A stretch of 64,000 nucleotides of DNA from Mytilinidion resinicola (lineage: Eukaryota > Ascomycota > Dothideomycetes > Mytilinidiales > Mytilinidiaceae): positions 890,486 to 954,485 of the forward strand of contig NW_022985447.1 of the NCBI RefSeq assembly GCF_010093595.1, read 5' to 3'. Shown here one piece after another: positions 36,343 to 46,602 of this stretch. The notes under the pieces were generated by a model. The model saw only the letters and a program-made list of their open reading frames with translations, searched no databases and had not been told where the DNA came from. The first letter of the stretch is position 1. Each line of letters starts with the position of its first letter. The position numbers and the translations under genes were made by a program.

Positions 36343-36559
36343 TGCCTCGCATTAATCCTCAAAACAGTCTTAGAACAGCGTACACACTGGCATCACACGC
36401 AAGGCAAAGCAAAATTTGAGTACAAGCACATAAATCAGTTACTGTCCCTCTGACGCTTTCAAACATCACCCCCTACAACGTCCCTTCACCCAGTCTCTGT
36501 CCGAGGCTGTCTCATAAGCGAAGGCTGTCGTGCCATAAAGGCGATACAGCCCTTTCGGC

Positions 36560-37670
36560 CTACTCTGGAGCGACCAACACCCCTCGATACCGCATCTTAT
36601 TTGCGGTAAGCTTTCCGATTGCTTCTCCTATTCCACTTTCACTGAGCTCAAATCTCTCAATTACTGGTTTGACATCGTGCGAAGCGCAGAATGCGAGCAT
36701 ATCGTCATGCGTGCGGCGCGAAGCCACCAAGCTCGATTTGACATTGTATCCATCAAAGAAGAGTTGAAACGCACTACGATCTGTTAGTCTGTGCTACTGC
36801 AAGAAGCAGGATTCGATGACAGGAAATGCGCTTACGGAAGATTAAGACGATCATGAGGTGCTGCAAGGGGAATGATCGTTCCAGCACGCGCAAGAACGTT
36901 CTTTACCAGGAACCTTAACTTGGTCAGTAAACTACAGCCCGATAGCATACGAAGACTCACTTGTCCCAATCTGGATACTTGTTCCCTGAAACGACTAGTG
37001 TGTTTATCGGCTTCGTCACTTTCTCCACCTCGTCCAGCAAGTAGAACTCGTTCGCACCGAATCCCTTCGCTTCCTTTTCTTTGTCTTGACTGGTACTGAA
37101 CACAACAACCTCCGCGCCCATTTTTCTCGCTATTTGCACTGCCAAATGGCCCAATCCGCCAATACCCACGATCCCCACCCGCTCACCAGGCTTCGCTACC
37201 CCAAGAAGAGCGTTATATACAGTTGCGCCAGCGCATTGCAGAGGCGCAGCGTGCTCGCTCTCCAGTCCTTCCGGGATCTTGTGTAGATATGTCTCAACAC
37301 CAACATAGTGACCTGCGATCGTCCCGTTACCGTAATCTTTCTCGCCGAATATGGTTCGCTCGTAGCACCATATGTCCTGGCCGCTAAGACAGTAAGAGCA
37401 GTGCCCACAACTATTGCGATGGTATCCTCCGCCAGCACGGTCACCGACTGCGAATTGGGTGACCTCGCTGCCGATTGCGAGTACGGTGCCGACACCTTCG
37501 TGGCCGAGGGCGATGCCGTAGGGGATATAGGCAAGGTCAGATGCGCAGAGACCGGTGTGCGTGATCTTGATCAAGATTTCCTTTGGTCCAAGGGCTGGGA
37601 GTGCGGTTGTGGTGGGCTTCACGTCGCCGGAGACGCCATGGTAGGTCGTGGTGTCCTGAGGAATAGCCAT
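36560..37670 (-). CDS. zinc-dependent alcohol dehydrogenase (MDR family)
   Basis: NAD(P)-dependent oxidation or reduction of an alcohol/carbonyl pair; the substrate is unknown. Exons: 36961-37670, 36836-36913 and 36560-36773 (introns of 47 and 62 nt), giving 333 residues. Catalytic zinc ligands: Cys in HTGLCASD and His-Glu in GHEGVG. The structural zinc loop has four Cys (CGHCSYCLSGQDIWC). The Rossmann motif is GIGGLGHLAVQIARKMGAEV. The C-terminus is conventional (MRYRGVLV). The protein resembles the propanol-preferring/bacterial-like ADH group rather than yeast Adh1, which is a judgement from motif spacing only. Its position beside the Zn2Cys6 gene and the SDR suggests a shared carbonyl-handling role. 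Confidence 0.9.
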
Positions 37671-37755
37671 GTTAATTTTATGAGGCTTGAATTGCGATAA
37701 CTTTTCTTGAGTGTCTCAGAGGTCTCGATATAGTCTAGTAGAAGCAAGGTATGGA

Positions 37756-37980
37756 ATGAAGCTTGGTCAACATCTGGGATTTGCTGTGGTTCTTATACCG
37801 TGGACTTCGGCATACGCAACATGTGGCCTTCCGTACTGCATCGAAGTTCCAGGAGGTGATTACCAAGAGCTAGGCTACTACGAGTACGACTACCTTGCTA
37901 CGAATGCGTGGGGTTACGACCATTACGGCCAGGGTACAGCATCCTCCTGCGTGGCGCCTGGTGAGCTAGCGCGGTTCTAA
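37756..37980 (+). CDS. possible small secreted Tyr-rich protein
   Basis: A 74-residue frame starting at 37756 has a hydrophobic N-terminus with a plausible signal cleavage after TSAYA, then a Cys pair (TCGLPYC), a Tyr/Asp-rich middle (YYEYDYLATNAWGYDHY) and one more Cys. An odd number of Cys and a missing homologue make this tentative. A GTGAGC donor near the 3' end could extend it. Could also be chance. Confidence 0.28.
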   Translation: MKLGQHLGFAVVLIPWTSAYATCGLPYCIEVPGGDYQELGYYEYDYLATNAWGYDHYGQGTASSCVAPGELARF

Positions 37981-38575
37981 CGCCACTGGCGAATTAAGTA
38001 GAAATAGGACGGAGGGGGTCCTTTTCTAGAGTATATCTTACAGGCGCTGAACTTAGCCTGCTAAAATCACGGTACTTGGAGCCGTTATGTTCGAAAAATA
38101 CCCCTCTTTAACCACTGATTTGGTGGCTTTGACTATTCACTAGTTCACCGGATGCAGAGAGATGCTCCAGGAGGCGTGGATGTCTATTTGGAAGGTGTGT
38201 TCGGTTCGTTTCGTTTTTAGTTCAGAGGCTGATTGCTTTGTCCTCGTTCAGTAAACTGGGCCAATTTAAGATTATATACGCCGCTAACTCCACCAGTGTT
38301 AACCACTAGATTACCTAGGGATGTCTCTCTGACGCGTGCAGGATGTTCATCCCGCCGCTTTGTAACTAGATCAGTATTTTAGAGGTGCTACAGTGGGATG
38401 ACTGATCTTGGCTTTCCGCAGGTCATCCGCCCTAATCGTCTCATTGGGTTACAAATTAACTAATCACGGCATGCAGTTCGAAACTAGTAGTCAAAGGAGG
38501 CAATTCTCTATCGGCATTTTGGATTAGTGATGAATAACTCGCTTAGTCAGTCTATACGTGCATTCCCGACCAACC
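37981..38575. other. no gene seen
   Basis: About 0.6 kb without supported coding or repeat structure. Confidence 0.45.
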
Positions 38576-40285
38576 CTATCTCAACACCGTCTGCCACGAA
38601 CACGCCCCGCTATCCCGCCACAACGCTTCAATATCGGGTGAAAAGGGGAAGAAAAACCTAGGCGCCTTGCCGTCATCTTCGATAAGACAACGTTTCACAC
38701 TGTGGTGATGAGTGCGCCAGAACTTGCGGTACTGGCAGCCGACTTCACCACCACCTTGGGGGCATCTCCTGTAGCTATCGTCGATAGCCATGAGCAGATC
38801 CCACGATACCTTGTTGATGATGTCACCGAGCGCGATAGGTGTGTTTTGGGGGTATCTAGCCTCGGCCCAGCGAACAGCGGTCGCTTCAACCCGCTGCCAG
38901 CCAGCTTGAGTAATGATTGCTTGCGCCTGTTTCCAGCCAGCCGCGAAGTACCTCAAGAAATAGTCCCCAGGAAGGAGCTCAACACACCCCGTCGCAGCCG
39001 CCACCTTTGCAAGGATCAGGAACCAAGTCAGCTCTTTGGGCGATTTCAGGTCGAAGTCGTCGAGCTGCATCTGGACGAAGGTCTGCCCTTGTGAATTCTT
39101 ATTGCTGGGATCAGCGCCGTACTCGAGGAGCAAGCTGATAGTCTTGACAGCGTCTGCGACACTGCTTCCGTTGATCAATACGGCCTCGACCATTCGCATG
39201 CCGACACTGTAAGGTTCCCTCAGTCTTGGGATGGCGTGGTAGAAGGGACTAGGATGCGGATTTACATTGCGTTCCAAGATGCATTGAAGAACCTCCGAAT
39301 CGTAGGTTTATACCCTTCTCAGTCTTCGATTGCGTATAGCGTGCAACAACTTCAAAGGATATTGAAGTTATCTAGCCTTTCCACTTCCATGTCCCGCCGA
39401 CACCTGCCCCATGTTCGAGCAGCGCTAGGGCGTTCTTATATTTCCCTGTCACCAAGGCGTAGGCCAATGCAGTGTACGGCTGCTTGCGCCAATTCACCGA
39501 GCGCATTCGGGTTGGCACCCTTCTCAAGCAACATACGGACCAAGGTGTCATCGTCATCGTCCGAGATCACGATAACGTGGGTCACCAGAGGAAGAGCTTT
39601 CGGGTTTCTATCCGGATGATCGTGGTTCGCGTTGACGTCGGCGCCGTACTTCATAAGTAGTCCGAAGACCTTTGGATCCTTGGTGAGATAGGGGAACGTC
39701 TGCGACCGGAACCGCATGTATTCCTTGTCTAGTTTCACTCCTACTCCGTTTGGGTCTGCGCCGTACTGGGATAGAAAGACCTTCACCAGCTTTAGCGTCC
39801 GCTTAGTACAGTCCTCGTCGTCCCTGTAATCGCCTTTTCGAATTTGGCGCTCCTCACGCGCTTCTAATTCAAGGGAGGATGTCAACAGACGACCAAGTGC
39901 CTTAGTGGCTTCCTTTGGATTCGATTTGTATGCACTCAGCTCTTCCGCCTTTTTGATAAAGAGTAAGGTTATTTCCGAGCAGTAGTACTCGGAGCTCATG
40001 GCTATACGATACAAGGGCCACTTCAGTATGTGTGCTACAGCCTTATTCGGGGCTGCCGGTAGGACCTCCTCGTGCGTAGCTAGTGGTAGAGCATCTTTGC
40101 TCTCGGCTAGTCGTATAATAACCCTCCTCGGCGGTAGTGAAACAGCTGTGCTCTAAAGAATGCATATCGAGCAACTCTGCGACTTTGACTACCAGGTCGC
40201 TCGAAAGCGTTGGAAGAGATGGCGGTGGCGTATCGAGGAATTTAGGGACTTTGAGAGAGACCTCCATGAGATTTAGGGTAGACAT
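38576..40285 (-). pseudogene. decayed F-box/ankyrin paralogue
   Basis: The start at 40283-40285 gives an F-box-like segment (LPTLSSDLVVKVAELLDMHSL), but the frame then breaks. Relative to the intact paralogue at 40712-42370 about 70-80 residues are missing, and coding resumes in another frame with ILKWPLYRIAM and YCSEITLLFIKKAEEL, matching WPLYFIAT and CSDITLLFVEKAGEL. A second break near 39490-39510 moves the ankyrin unit (PYTALAYALVTGKYKNALAL) to another frame, and a stop follows at about 39372. From 39277 to 38576 a further open part matches the C-terminal region of the paralogue (LLLEYGADPSNKN). No GT..AG introns repair these breaks, so I call it a pseudogene. Confidence 0.7.
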
Positions 40286-40711
40286 GGCGGATACCTGGTG
40301 AGCAGGACGCACTACACAACAAAAGATGGTGGTGTGTGGTTTTTGTGTGCCGGTCGAGTGCTTTGCTGGCCTTCACATAGCTCTAAAGACATATTGACAG
40401 CGGAGTAGGTGTTTACTGCTGGTGAATGTTTAACGTGGCTCACTACGGCAGATTCACGCTCACACACGACGTCTCCAGCGCTCCTTCATGCACCAATTTT
40501 CTTTCTAGATGGGCCTCGTGCAGCCTACTCTGCTGCTCCAATAAACAATTGCCTGCTTGGAGACCTTTCAACTTTACCATTCACTGCCGGAAAACACCCC
40601 AGGGCCTATAAAAGGCGCCTCGTCCGCTTAAGTTTACATGCTCCACACGATTGCACCACACACAACAACACTACCTACTGTTCGCACCTCACCAGATTCT
40701 CGGCCCTTACT
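40286..40711. promoter_or_regulatory. divergent promoter with TATA box
   Basis: A 426 bp interval between the start of the decayed copy and the intact F-box/ankyrin gene. TATAAAAG lies at 40607-40614, about 100 bp before the start codon of the intact gene. Confidence 0.5.
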
Positions 40712-42370
40712 ATGCCTTTATCCGCACTTCCGAACGAGCTGATCCTCGACATTGGCGACTATCTTGATGACTATTCTTTGTTGCATTTCCTGCGCACCAA
40801 CTCGCGATATGGCTTACTCCTCGAAGGCCAGCTCCACAAGCGCGCTATCGCTGATCGACCTACAACCGGCTTAGGTTGGCCATATGCCACCATGCCTGCA
40901 ATAATCTGGACTGTACTTCATGAGAAGCTAGATCTCTTGCGATACCTGTTTGCCCATGGCATCACCGGAATTGAAGACGGCTCGAACTCCAGCACCAGCC
41001 AGCCAGATCTTTCCGAGTACTTACGTCCTATACTTCCTTGGGAAACGAGGTTCATGAGCCCATCGGGCTCAATTGCCTTGGACCCGGCTCAATACCCTGT
41101 TCTCCAAGGCGACTGGCCTCTATACTTCATCGCCACAACGGTCGGATACGCTTGCTCGGACATCACTCTCTTGTTCGTTGAAAAAGCGGGAGAGCTTGGT
41201 CGCATGAGTGCGTTCGAGGCGACGAGGGTCCTGGAATTTGTTCTCACAAAGTTTCATCGCCCAGGAATAGCATATCTAGATCCGAAGGCGGTCAACCTCA
41301 TCAATGTCCTTATTTTAGAGTATCACGCAAATGCTACACATCCAGCATGTTCCCAAGGAATAGAGGGCCTTCCATTCTTGAATCGCCCCCAAGATCGACA
41401 CGTGTTCAAACTCCTTCTTCAACTTGGAGCCAATCCCTACTATCAGAGCCACGAGTACTTTCCAACCTTACATCATCATGCCAAGCACGATAGGAATGAC
41501 GATCCAACACTGGTCCGTCTCCTGCTCGAGGCTGGTGTAGATCCAAACCTATATCCATCAACAGATTACGGCAGCCATTCAGACACGGCTATCAACTTCG
41601 CTCTAGCTAGCAAGAACCTGACGATTGCGACCACGTTGTTGGAATTCGGAGCAGCTGTCAGCAATTTCCAAGGGCACGATCTTAGCGCGACAACCCTATT
41701 CAAAGCCATTACCTGCGACCCACCGCTCAGCCGTCTCGATGTCCATATCGAATGCATGCGTAAGCTCCTAGAGGGCGGAGCTAGCGCAAAAGGCCAGGAA
41801 ATCACAACAACGGGCACCTTTCGGACCTATCTGGACCTAGCGCTATCTTGCGCATGCAACATCAAGGGCGGTGTTACCTGGGGCAACATTGCATATGGGG
41901 TTGCAATACTCAAGCTACTGCTTGAGCATGGAGCCGACCCATTCACAAGGGACGGAACTGACAGAGACCTCCTCGAGAGGTGCATACACGTCAGGATCCC
42001 CAACAACGAGCACATTAAACGGGCAGCCATCCTAGCCAGGGTGGCTACAGACATGAACCTTTCTACACTGCTGCCCACGGAATATATCCTCCAAATCATC
42101 GCGTCGATACTCCTCAATATTCAAACAAAGGGCAAGTTATACCCAAACAGGGCTCGTTACACGGGAAGTGATGTAATGTTGGCTTGGAATGTGTTCGGAC
42201 TGGTCTTGGATGCCTACAAGAAGATGCCGCCGCAGTTGGCGGATAGCAATGCTGGAATCAGAAAGGCACTTCAGGAGATTGAGGATAAATGTCATGAAGG
42301 TTTCTGGAAGACGCACGGAGATGAGTTTCGCAGGTGTGAATACCAGGCCATGTATGTACAGCACCGATGA
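40712..42370 (+). CDS. F-box and ankyrin-repeat protein
   Basis: Single exon, 552 residues. The ATG at 40712 is chosen because the F-box starts right after it (LSALPNELILDIGDYLDDYSLLHFLRTNSRYG) and a TATA box sits 100 bp upstream; the open frame extends further 5' but reads as leader. Diverged ankyrin repeats follow (HVFKLLLQLGANPYYQ, LVRLLLEAGVDPN, ILKLLLEHGADPF), then a C-terminal region without recognised domain. F-box/ankyrin proteins usually serve as SCF ubiquitin-ligase adaptors that choose targets through the repeats, and they expand lineage-specifically in ascomycetes. The target is unknown. It forms a divergent pair with a pseudogene copy. Confidence 0.8.
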   Translation: MPLSALPNELILDIGDYLDDYSLLHFLRTNSRYGLLLEGQLHKRAIADRPTTGLGWPYATMPAIIWTVLHEKLDLLRYLFAHGITGIEDGSNSSTSQPDLSEYLRPILPWETRFMSPSGSIALDPAQYPVLQGDWPLYFIATTVGYACSDITLLFVEKAGELGRMSAFEATRVLEFVLTKFHRPGIAYLDPKAVNLINVLILEYHANATHPACSQGIEGLPFLNRPQDRHVFKLLLQLGANPYYQSHEYFPTLHHHAKHDRNDDPTLVRLLLEAGVDPNLYPSTDYGSHSDTAINFALASKNLTIATTLLEFGAAVSNFQGHDLSATTLFKAITCDPPLSRLDVHIECMRKLLEGGASAKGQEITTTGTFRTYLDLALSCACNIKGGVTWGNIAYGVAILKLLLEHGADPFTRDGTDRDLLERCIHVRIPNNEHIKRAAILARVATDMNLSTLLPTEYILQIIASILLNIQTKGKLYPNRARYTGSDVMLAWNVFGLVLDAYKKMPPQLADSNAGIRKALQEIEDKCHEGFWKTHGDEFRRCEYQAMYVQHR

Positions 42371-43261
42371 GCTGTTGAGGTTGTGAGCGCGATATCTACG
42401 CGACTGCTTGGGGCAGCAGTGTGGTATGAGAAAGGCAGCCGGGGGTTGGGGCATCTGGTGTTCAGAGCTACATCATGGCCTTCATGGAGCTGTTCTCACT
42501 TGTACGAGTGGTTGGGATACCTCTTAGTTATGTAGCTCTTCAAGGCTCCTTCATGTACTGTAGCTGACGACCACACAAAGAAACTATACTTAACTGTAGC
42601 CGCCTTGCTTGGAAAATTGATGTGATTGAATTTTCATTAAGACTTTGTTATACATGTGAAGAGACATCCACTAATGTAGAAAACGCTACGATCTGACACT
42701 ACATTTATGGGACACCAGTTTGGGCACTCTTTCATAAGATTGCTTGGGGTACTCCTATGGACTTTTCAAACTCTCATCACGATGTAAAAGTTAGTGAACG
42801 GAAATTAGGCTACCGTTTAATCCTTTGACTAAGTGGACACCAGTCAGCTAGGCTGATCCTCACAGTGGCGTCGAGTGAGCAAGAGTGGAAGCTGTGCAGT
42901 GGTTGATTGCTGGTGAAATGACGAGAACTCTAGGCTATTATCCGTATGGGAAAGGAGGTGTGTATAGGGGCTTCTAGAGAGATGTGGTAGTGATATGTAG
43001 TGACGTATGACGCTAATGGATAGTGATACATCCTGTTAAAGTGAATCCTTAATTGTATTCGATACGAAGGGCAGAGCCTGTATATACTTAGATACTATGG
43101 AAATACGAAAGTAGTTTGGCACGTGACCGAATAGACTCTGCACATCATGTGCCCAGGAGTGTCAGAGTGATGTGTAGCTTCCAACATATTCGTGTGCCCG
43201 GACTTATGACCTAGTACTGCTGAAGTAATATCGACCGACTTCACCCTGAACCTCCGAAATG
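42371..43261. other. intergenic region that holds a TIR element
   Basis: Apart from the repeat at about 42700-43219 (separate entry) nothing coding was recognised. Confidence 0.45.
42700..43219. mobile_element. diverged non-autonomous TIR element, copy A
   Basis: Shares with 49011-49239, in the same order: AGTTTGGGCACTCTTT at the left end, GGCTACCGTTT, GAGCAAGAGTGGA with a related flank, and CGTGTGCCC-x2-ACTT-x-TGACC plus TAGTACTG at the right end. The two ends are inverted relative to each other (AGTTTGGGCAC versus GTGCCCAAACT in copy B). Copy A has about 280 bp of extra internal sequence. No transposase frame. Left boundary is approximate. Confidence 0.5.
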
Positions 43262-44337
43262 TCAAGTTCTGTCAGGCACATTCCCACCTGCATGCGATTC
43301 AATAACATCTTTGATGTCGCCCTGAACCCACAGCTTCGTATGTGATTTTCCCAAATTGGAGGGCCTTCTCAAGCTCAACGTCGCAGCATCAAGCTCAGAC
43401 GGGACCTTGATGTTGAAATCGTAGCCCATCATGTTCTTAACGTATATAAGTGAGTAGTAATGGGTTGCCCATGCATACATATCCCATCGCTGAGCTAACA
43501 CGAATGACTCGATTGCTAATATGTCTGAGCGCTTTGTCAAGCCGCGGTACATGTACTGGAGAAAAATGTCATCCGCTGACAGCTCCGGCTTAGGCTCAGC
43601 TTTTCCGCCTTGTCGATTGGCTCCCGGGATACAATCGAGAGGTCCTCGGGGAATGGATAGTCGTCCTGCACTCTCAATCGGACACTCTTCAAACTCCACA
43701 CCGAATCGAAAAGGCTCTGCGCCCAGAGATTTTGGTCCTGACTAGTGCTTTCCATTTCTCGAAGCCGACTCTCCGCCGCCGGTGGAACATGCGTCTGAAT
43801 TCCGATATACTGGAGGTTTGTCATTCTCAGATACATACAAACTGAACTCCATAGTTTGCGACCTTGGTCCTCGACTATCTGCCAAGGCTTATACCCGAGC
43901 TCTACGATCTCCAGTGACGGTATGTTTTCCAGTGAGGTCTGGGGACTGTCTGTGAGGAAAGCCAGCACGGGATTAGGCTCCGAAAAACCCAATCTGAAGT
44001 ACACATCGAAACTAAAGATGTTCTTGGAATAAGACACTTCGGAAGCTTCAGAATACAGTTGCCGATTGGCCTTTAGAAGATTCATTTGTGGGGTGTCGTC
44101 CCCACGAAGGTCGTCGTGCCCATGATACAATGAATAGGTCCGAAACCACTGTTGGCTACTTGCAAAACGGTTGTCATTCCAGGTCGTACGGGAGATGGAA
44201 TCCGTGACAGTATCGACTTGTGGAATACAGAGACATTCCCGAACGAGCGCAAAATGGTAGATAAGATCTCGTGGCTCGCGGGGAAGATCTAGCAATGGGA
44301 AATTGTCCATGGAAGTGTCGAGAGTCGTAGAGGCCAT
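43262..44337 (-). CDS. uncharacterised fungal protein with F-box-like (2EXR/DUF7730-type) N-terminus
   Basis: Exons 43633-44337 and 43262-43588 with a 44 nt intron (43589-43632, GTATCC..CTAAG) that exactly closes the phase, giving 343 residues. The start MASTTLD is at 44335-44337; a second ATG at 44310 (MDNFPLL) is also possible. The N-terminal LDLPREPRDLIYHFAL, the middle LLKANRQLYSEASEVSY and the SLEIVELG stretch follow the pattern of the large fungal 2EXR/DUF7730 families, in which an F-box-like helix pair precedes a leucine-rich region. Biochemical role unknown. The short intron is weakly supported, and a frameshift is the alternative. Confidence 0.6.
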
Positions 44338-45191
44338 TTCGTAGTGGGCTTTGACGATTCGATCTCCGTTGAGAGAGGTGATGCAGTGCCTTAACAGAAG
44401 TCTGTGCACACTTATTCGACGAAGTCCGAGGCGCTTCGGTGCCTTATCAGAATTCGGATGAAATGTAAATGTCCAGTGAGTGCGAATCTAAGCGTTTTCG
44501 GTCGCTTCTGATCGGGCCACGTTGCCGCTGTCCGGGGTGCTTCAACATGTTAGCAAAATTCAGCAAGAGGCTCCGGAATCCTGGACTAAAGGGGGTGCAC
44601 AAACTTATGTGTTAATACTGTAGTTGGATGGGAAGCTTGTAGAATTCTAGGATGGTGTAGTGGAGTTGTTTGATGATTACGGTGGCTGTGGAGGCAAAAA
44701 TACTTTTTTGTGGGCAATTGGATGAGTACCATGGCACCATAGCACTGACTCAAGTAAGCGTTCTAGTAGGATGGACACCACACATCATGCGAGAGAACAA
44801 GGTTTCCATCAGGTATGCAGTACTATGATATAGGTTTGGGCATCAACAATTGTTAAATTGAGTGGGCAATCAGTCAAGGGCCTTCGGATTGACGCCAAGA
44901 CTTCAATCAGTTCAATGAACTATACAATTCGTTGGTTGATTTTTAGCCCTGATTATGGCCTAATACTGTACGGATCACGAAGGACGCCTTTGCATGCCTG
45001 ATAAATCAAGATTGTGGGGAGAATGGGTTCAATTCATTTACCTAATGAGGATACAATTTCGGTTACGTATCCGGGGGAAGGCGCATTATGTTTACCATAA
45101 CTTGTTTTGATGCTTTTCACAGCAATATATTACTAAAGGGCGAGAAGAGGAATCCTGTGCTGCTTTAATTACCACACTCGAGGAAACAGCA
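44338..45191. other. no gene seen
   Basis: AT-rich 0.85 kb without supported features. Confidence 0.45.
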
Positions 45192-45525
45192 TTACGACAG
45201 GACCTGGTTGAGGACCTCGTCCGCCGTGAGACCTTTGAACTTCCAGTACCGCTGCCAGCCATTATTGGAGAGGAACTCCCAGAAAAGTGGCCTCCTCTGC
45301 TCGAGGTCTTGCTGGCTCATTCCTGGAAGAATGTCATCCGCCAGCTCCTTTATTTGCTCGTGCTTGGTTTTGAAGACGATGGGCATCGTACGCAAGCTGA
45401 AGACGCATAGTCTTAAGCTTCGCATGCCGTGAAGATGAACTGTGGGATATTGCGATAATAGAAGTCGGTCGGGTCCTCTCGAGCAGGTTCCAGATCGTAA
45501 TGAACCAATTTTTTTGGTAGCACAT
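45192..45525 (-). pseudogene. broken partial copy of the Cys-rich gene at 46603-47268
   Basis: The last ~75 codons (KELADDILPGMSQQDLEQRR, FWEFLSNNGWQRYWKFKGLT) match the C-terminus of the 46603-47268 protein (DLEKRKWLFLEFLALNDW, MFKGLTEDEIFHRVLP). Upstream matching pieces lie in two other frames: MRLQLAYDAHR, and NIPQFIF in the third. The Cys-rich N-terminal half is missing. Several frame changes within 330 bp indicate a decayed duplicate. Confidence 0.7.
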
Positions 45526-45566
45526 CGCCTGTATATCCGTTAGGCGGTGAGTAGATTAGGTGGTTC

Positions 45567-45784
45567 TACTTGGAGTTGCTGGCATAGTAGCTGCCTACAT
45601 GCCTAGCCAGTTACAACTTCTACAGAGAGGGGTTGGGGTACGGTGGCCTACCGTGCCTACCGTGCCTACTGCTGTCTCTAATTAGTGCTTCTGCCTACGC
45701 GTACAGTCACTTCCTACGTAGTATATAGTTTGGCCTTCGGGCCCCCGAAATAAGACAGAGTTCACGTCAATTTGCAACCTGAGT
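45567..45784 (-). mobile_element. 218 bp repeat, intergenic copy (inverted relative to 52791-53008)
   Basis: Reading the complement of 45567-45784 gives, base for base as far as I can compare by eye, the sequence 52791-53008. It is flanked by GTTC on both sides (45563-45566 and 45785-45788), consistent with a 4 bp target-site duplication. It contains a short internal tandem (GGCACGGTA twice) and no coding capacity. The ends share only a weak inverted similarity around GTTGC. Confidence 0.75.
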
Positions 45785-46602
45785 GTTCTTGTTAGGGTTT
45801 ATGGGCGGGGAGATAGCTCGTATGTGGATGCTTATTTGGAATTTCCGAACTACGAACTCCCCGACCTTCTCGTCCACCTCGTCAGCTTGTTAGCGGACGT
45901 CTCAGACTCGATCCTTGCATCGCTCGCAACGTCGATCGAAAGTTTGCTCCTCCAGGATCTTCGAGGTGAGCGGGAATTCTGGATCGCAATGTCCGTTTCC
46001 GAAGATGAATTTCTCACAGGTCGAGGCTTCGAGCTTCTCATGGTTGCAAGCAAAACTATGCTTGATGAAATGGCACATCCTTGTGGGTGGAGGATGTGTT
46101 GCACGTGCTGTGTCTTGGGAAGGCTTTCTCGGAAGACTGCTGAGACTGTGGTTTAGAACTAGGGTCTCGGAATGGTTCTGGGGAGGAAAGATGAGGAGAT
46201 GAGGGAGTTGGAGATATGTTCATATTGACACGGATGGATCATGAATCAATATGGATTGAGATGAATTGTGGCTTCACATGACTACATTGAATAAGGAAAG
46301 CCTCGGTGTCTTCGAACAATATGTCAGGATCAAATTGGTGACCAAGGTGCAAGGTAACTCCAGAGGACTTCCACAAGTGGAGGTATAGTTGATATTACGG
46401 TACATAGGTTGTATTGGGAGAAAGGGAAATTTTAGGGCTTACATTGGAAGTTCGAGATTTGAATTGATTGCACGGCGCAAAGTTATTTTAATGTAACCTT
46501 AGCGTAGAAATATGGGTATGGTTCTTAGATAGTAGAGTATCGGAGGAGAAGAGAGGAAGGTCTACGTTTCTCGTAAGAGCGCAAGCCTGGTAGAAGTCAG
46601 AG
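45785..46602. other. no convincing gene
   Basis: A 110-codon plus-strand frame (45824-46156) has no recognisable domain or homologue in the window and is not called. The rest is non-coding. Confidence 0.4.

Noticed and set aside
28900..37700. Secondary-metabolite biosynthetic cluster
   Set aside because: No PKS, NRPS, terpene synthase or dimethylallyl transferase in or near the block; described instead as a possible primary-metabolism cluster.
45824..46156. 110-codon plus-strand frame next to the intergenic 218 bp repeat
   Set aside because: No start context, no relative in the window and no recognisable motif; the minus strand is equally open over part of it.
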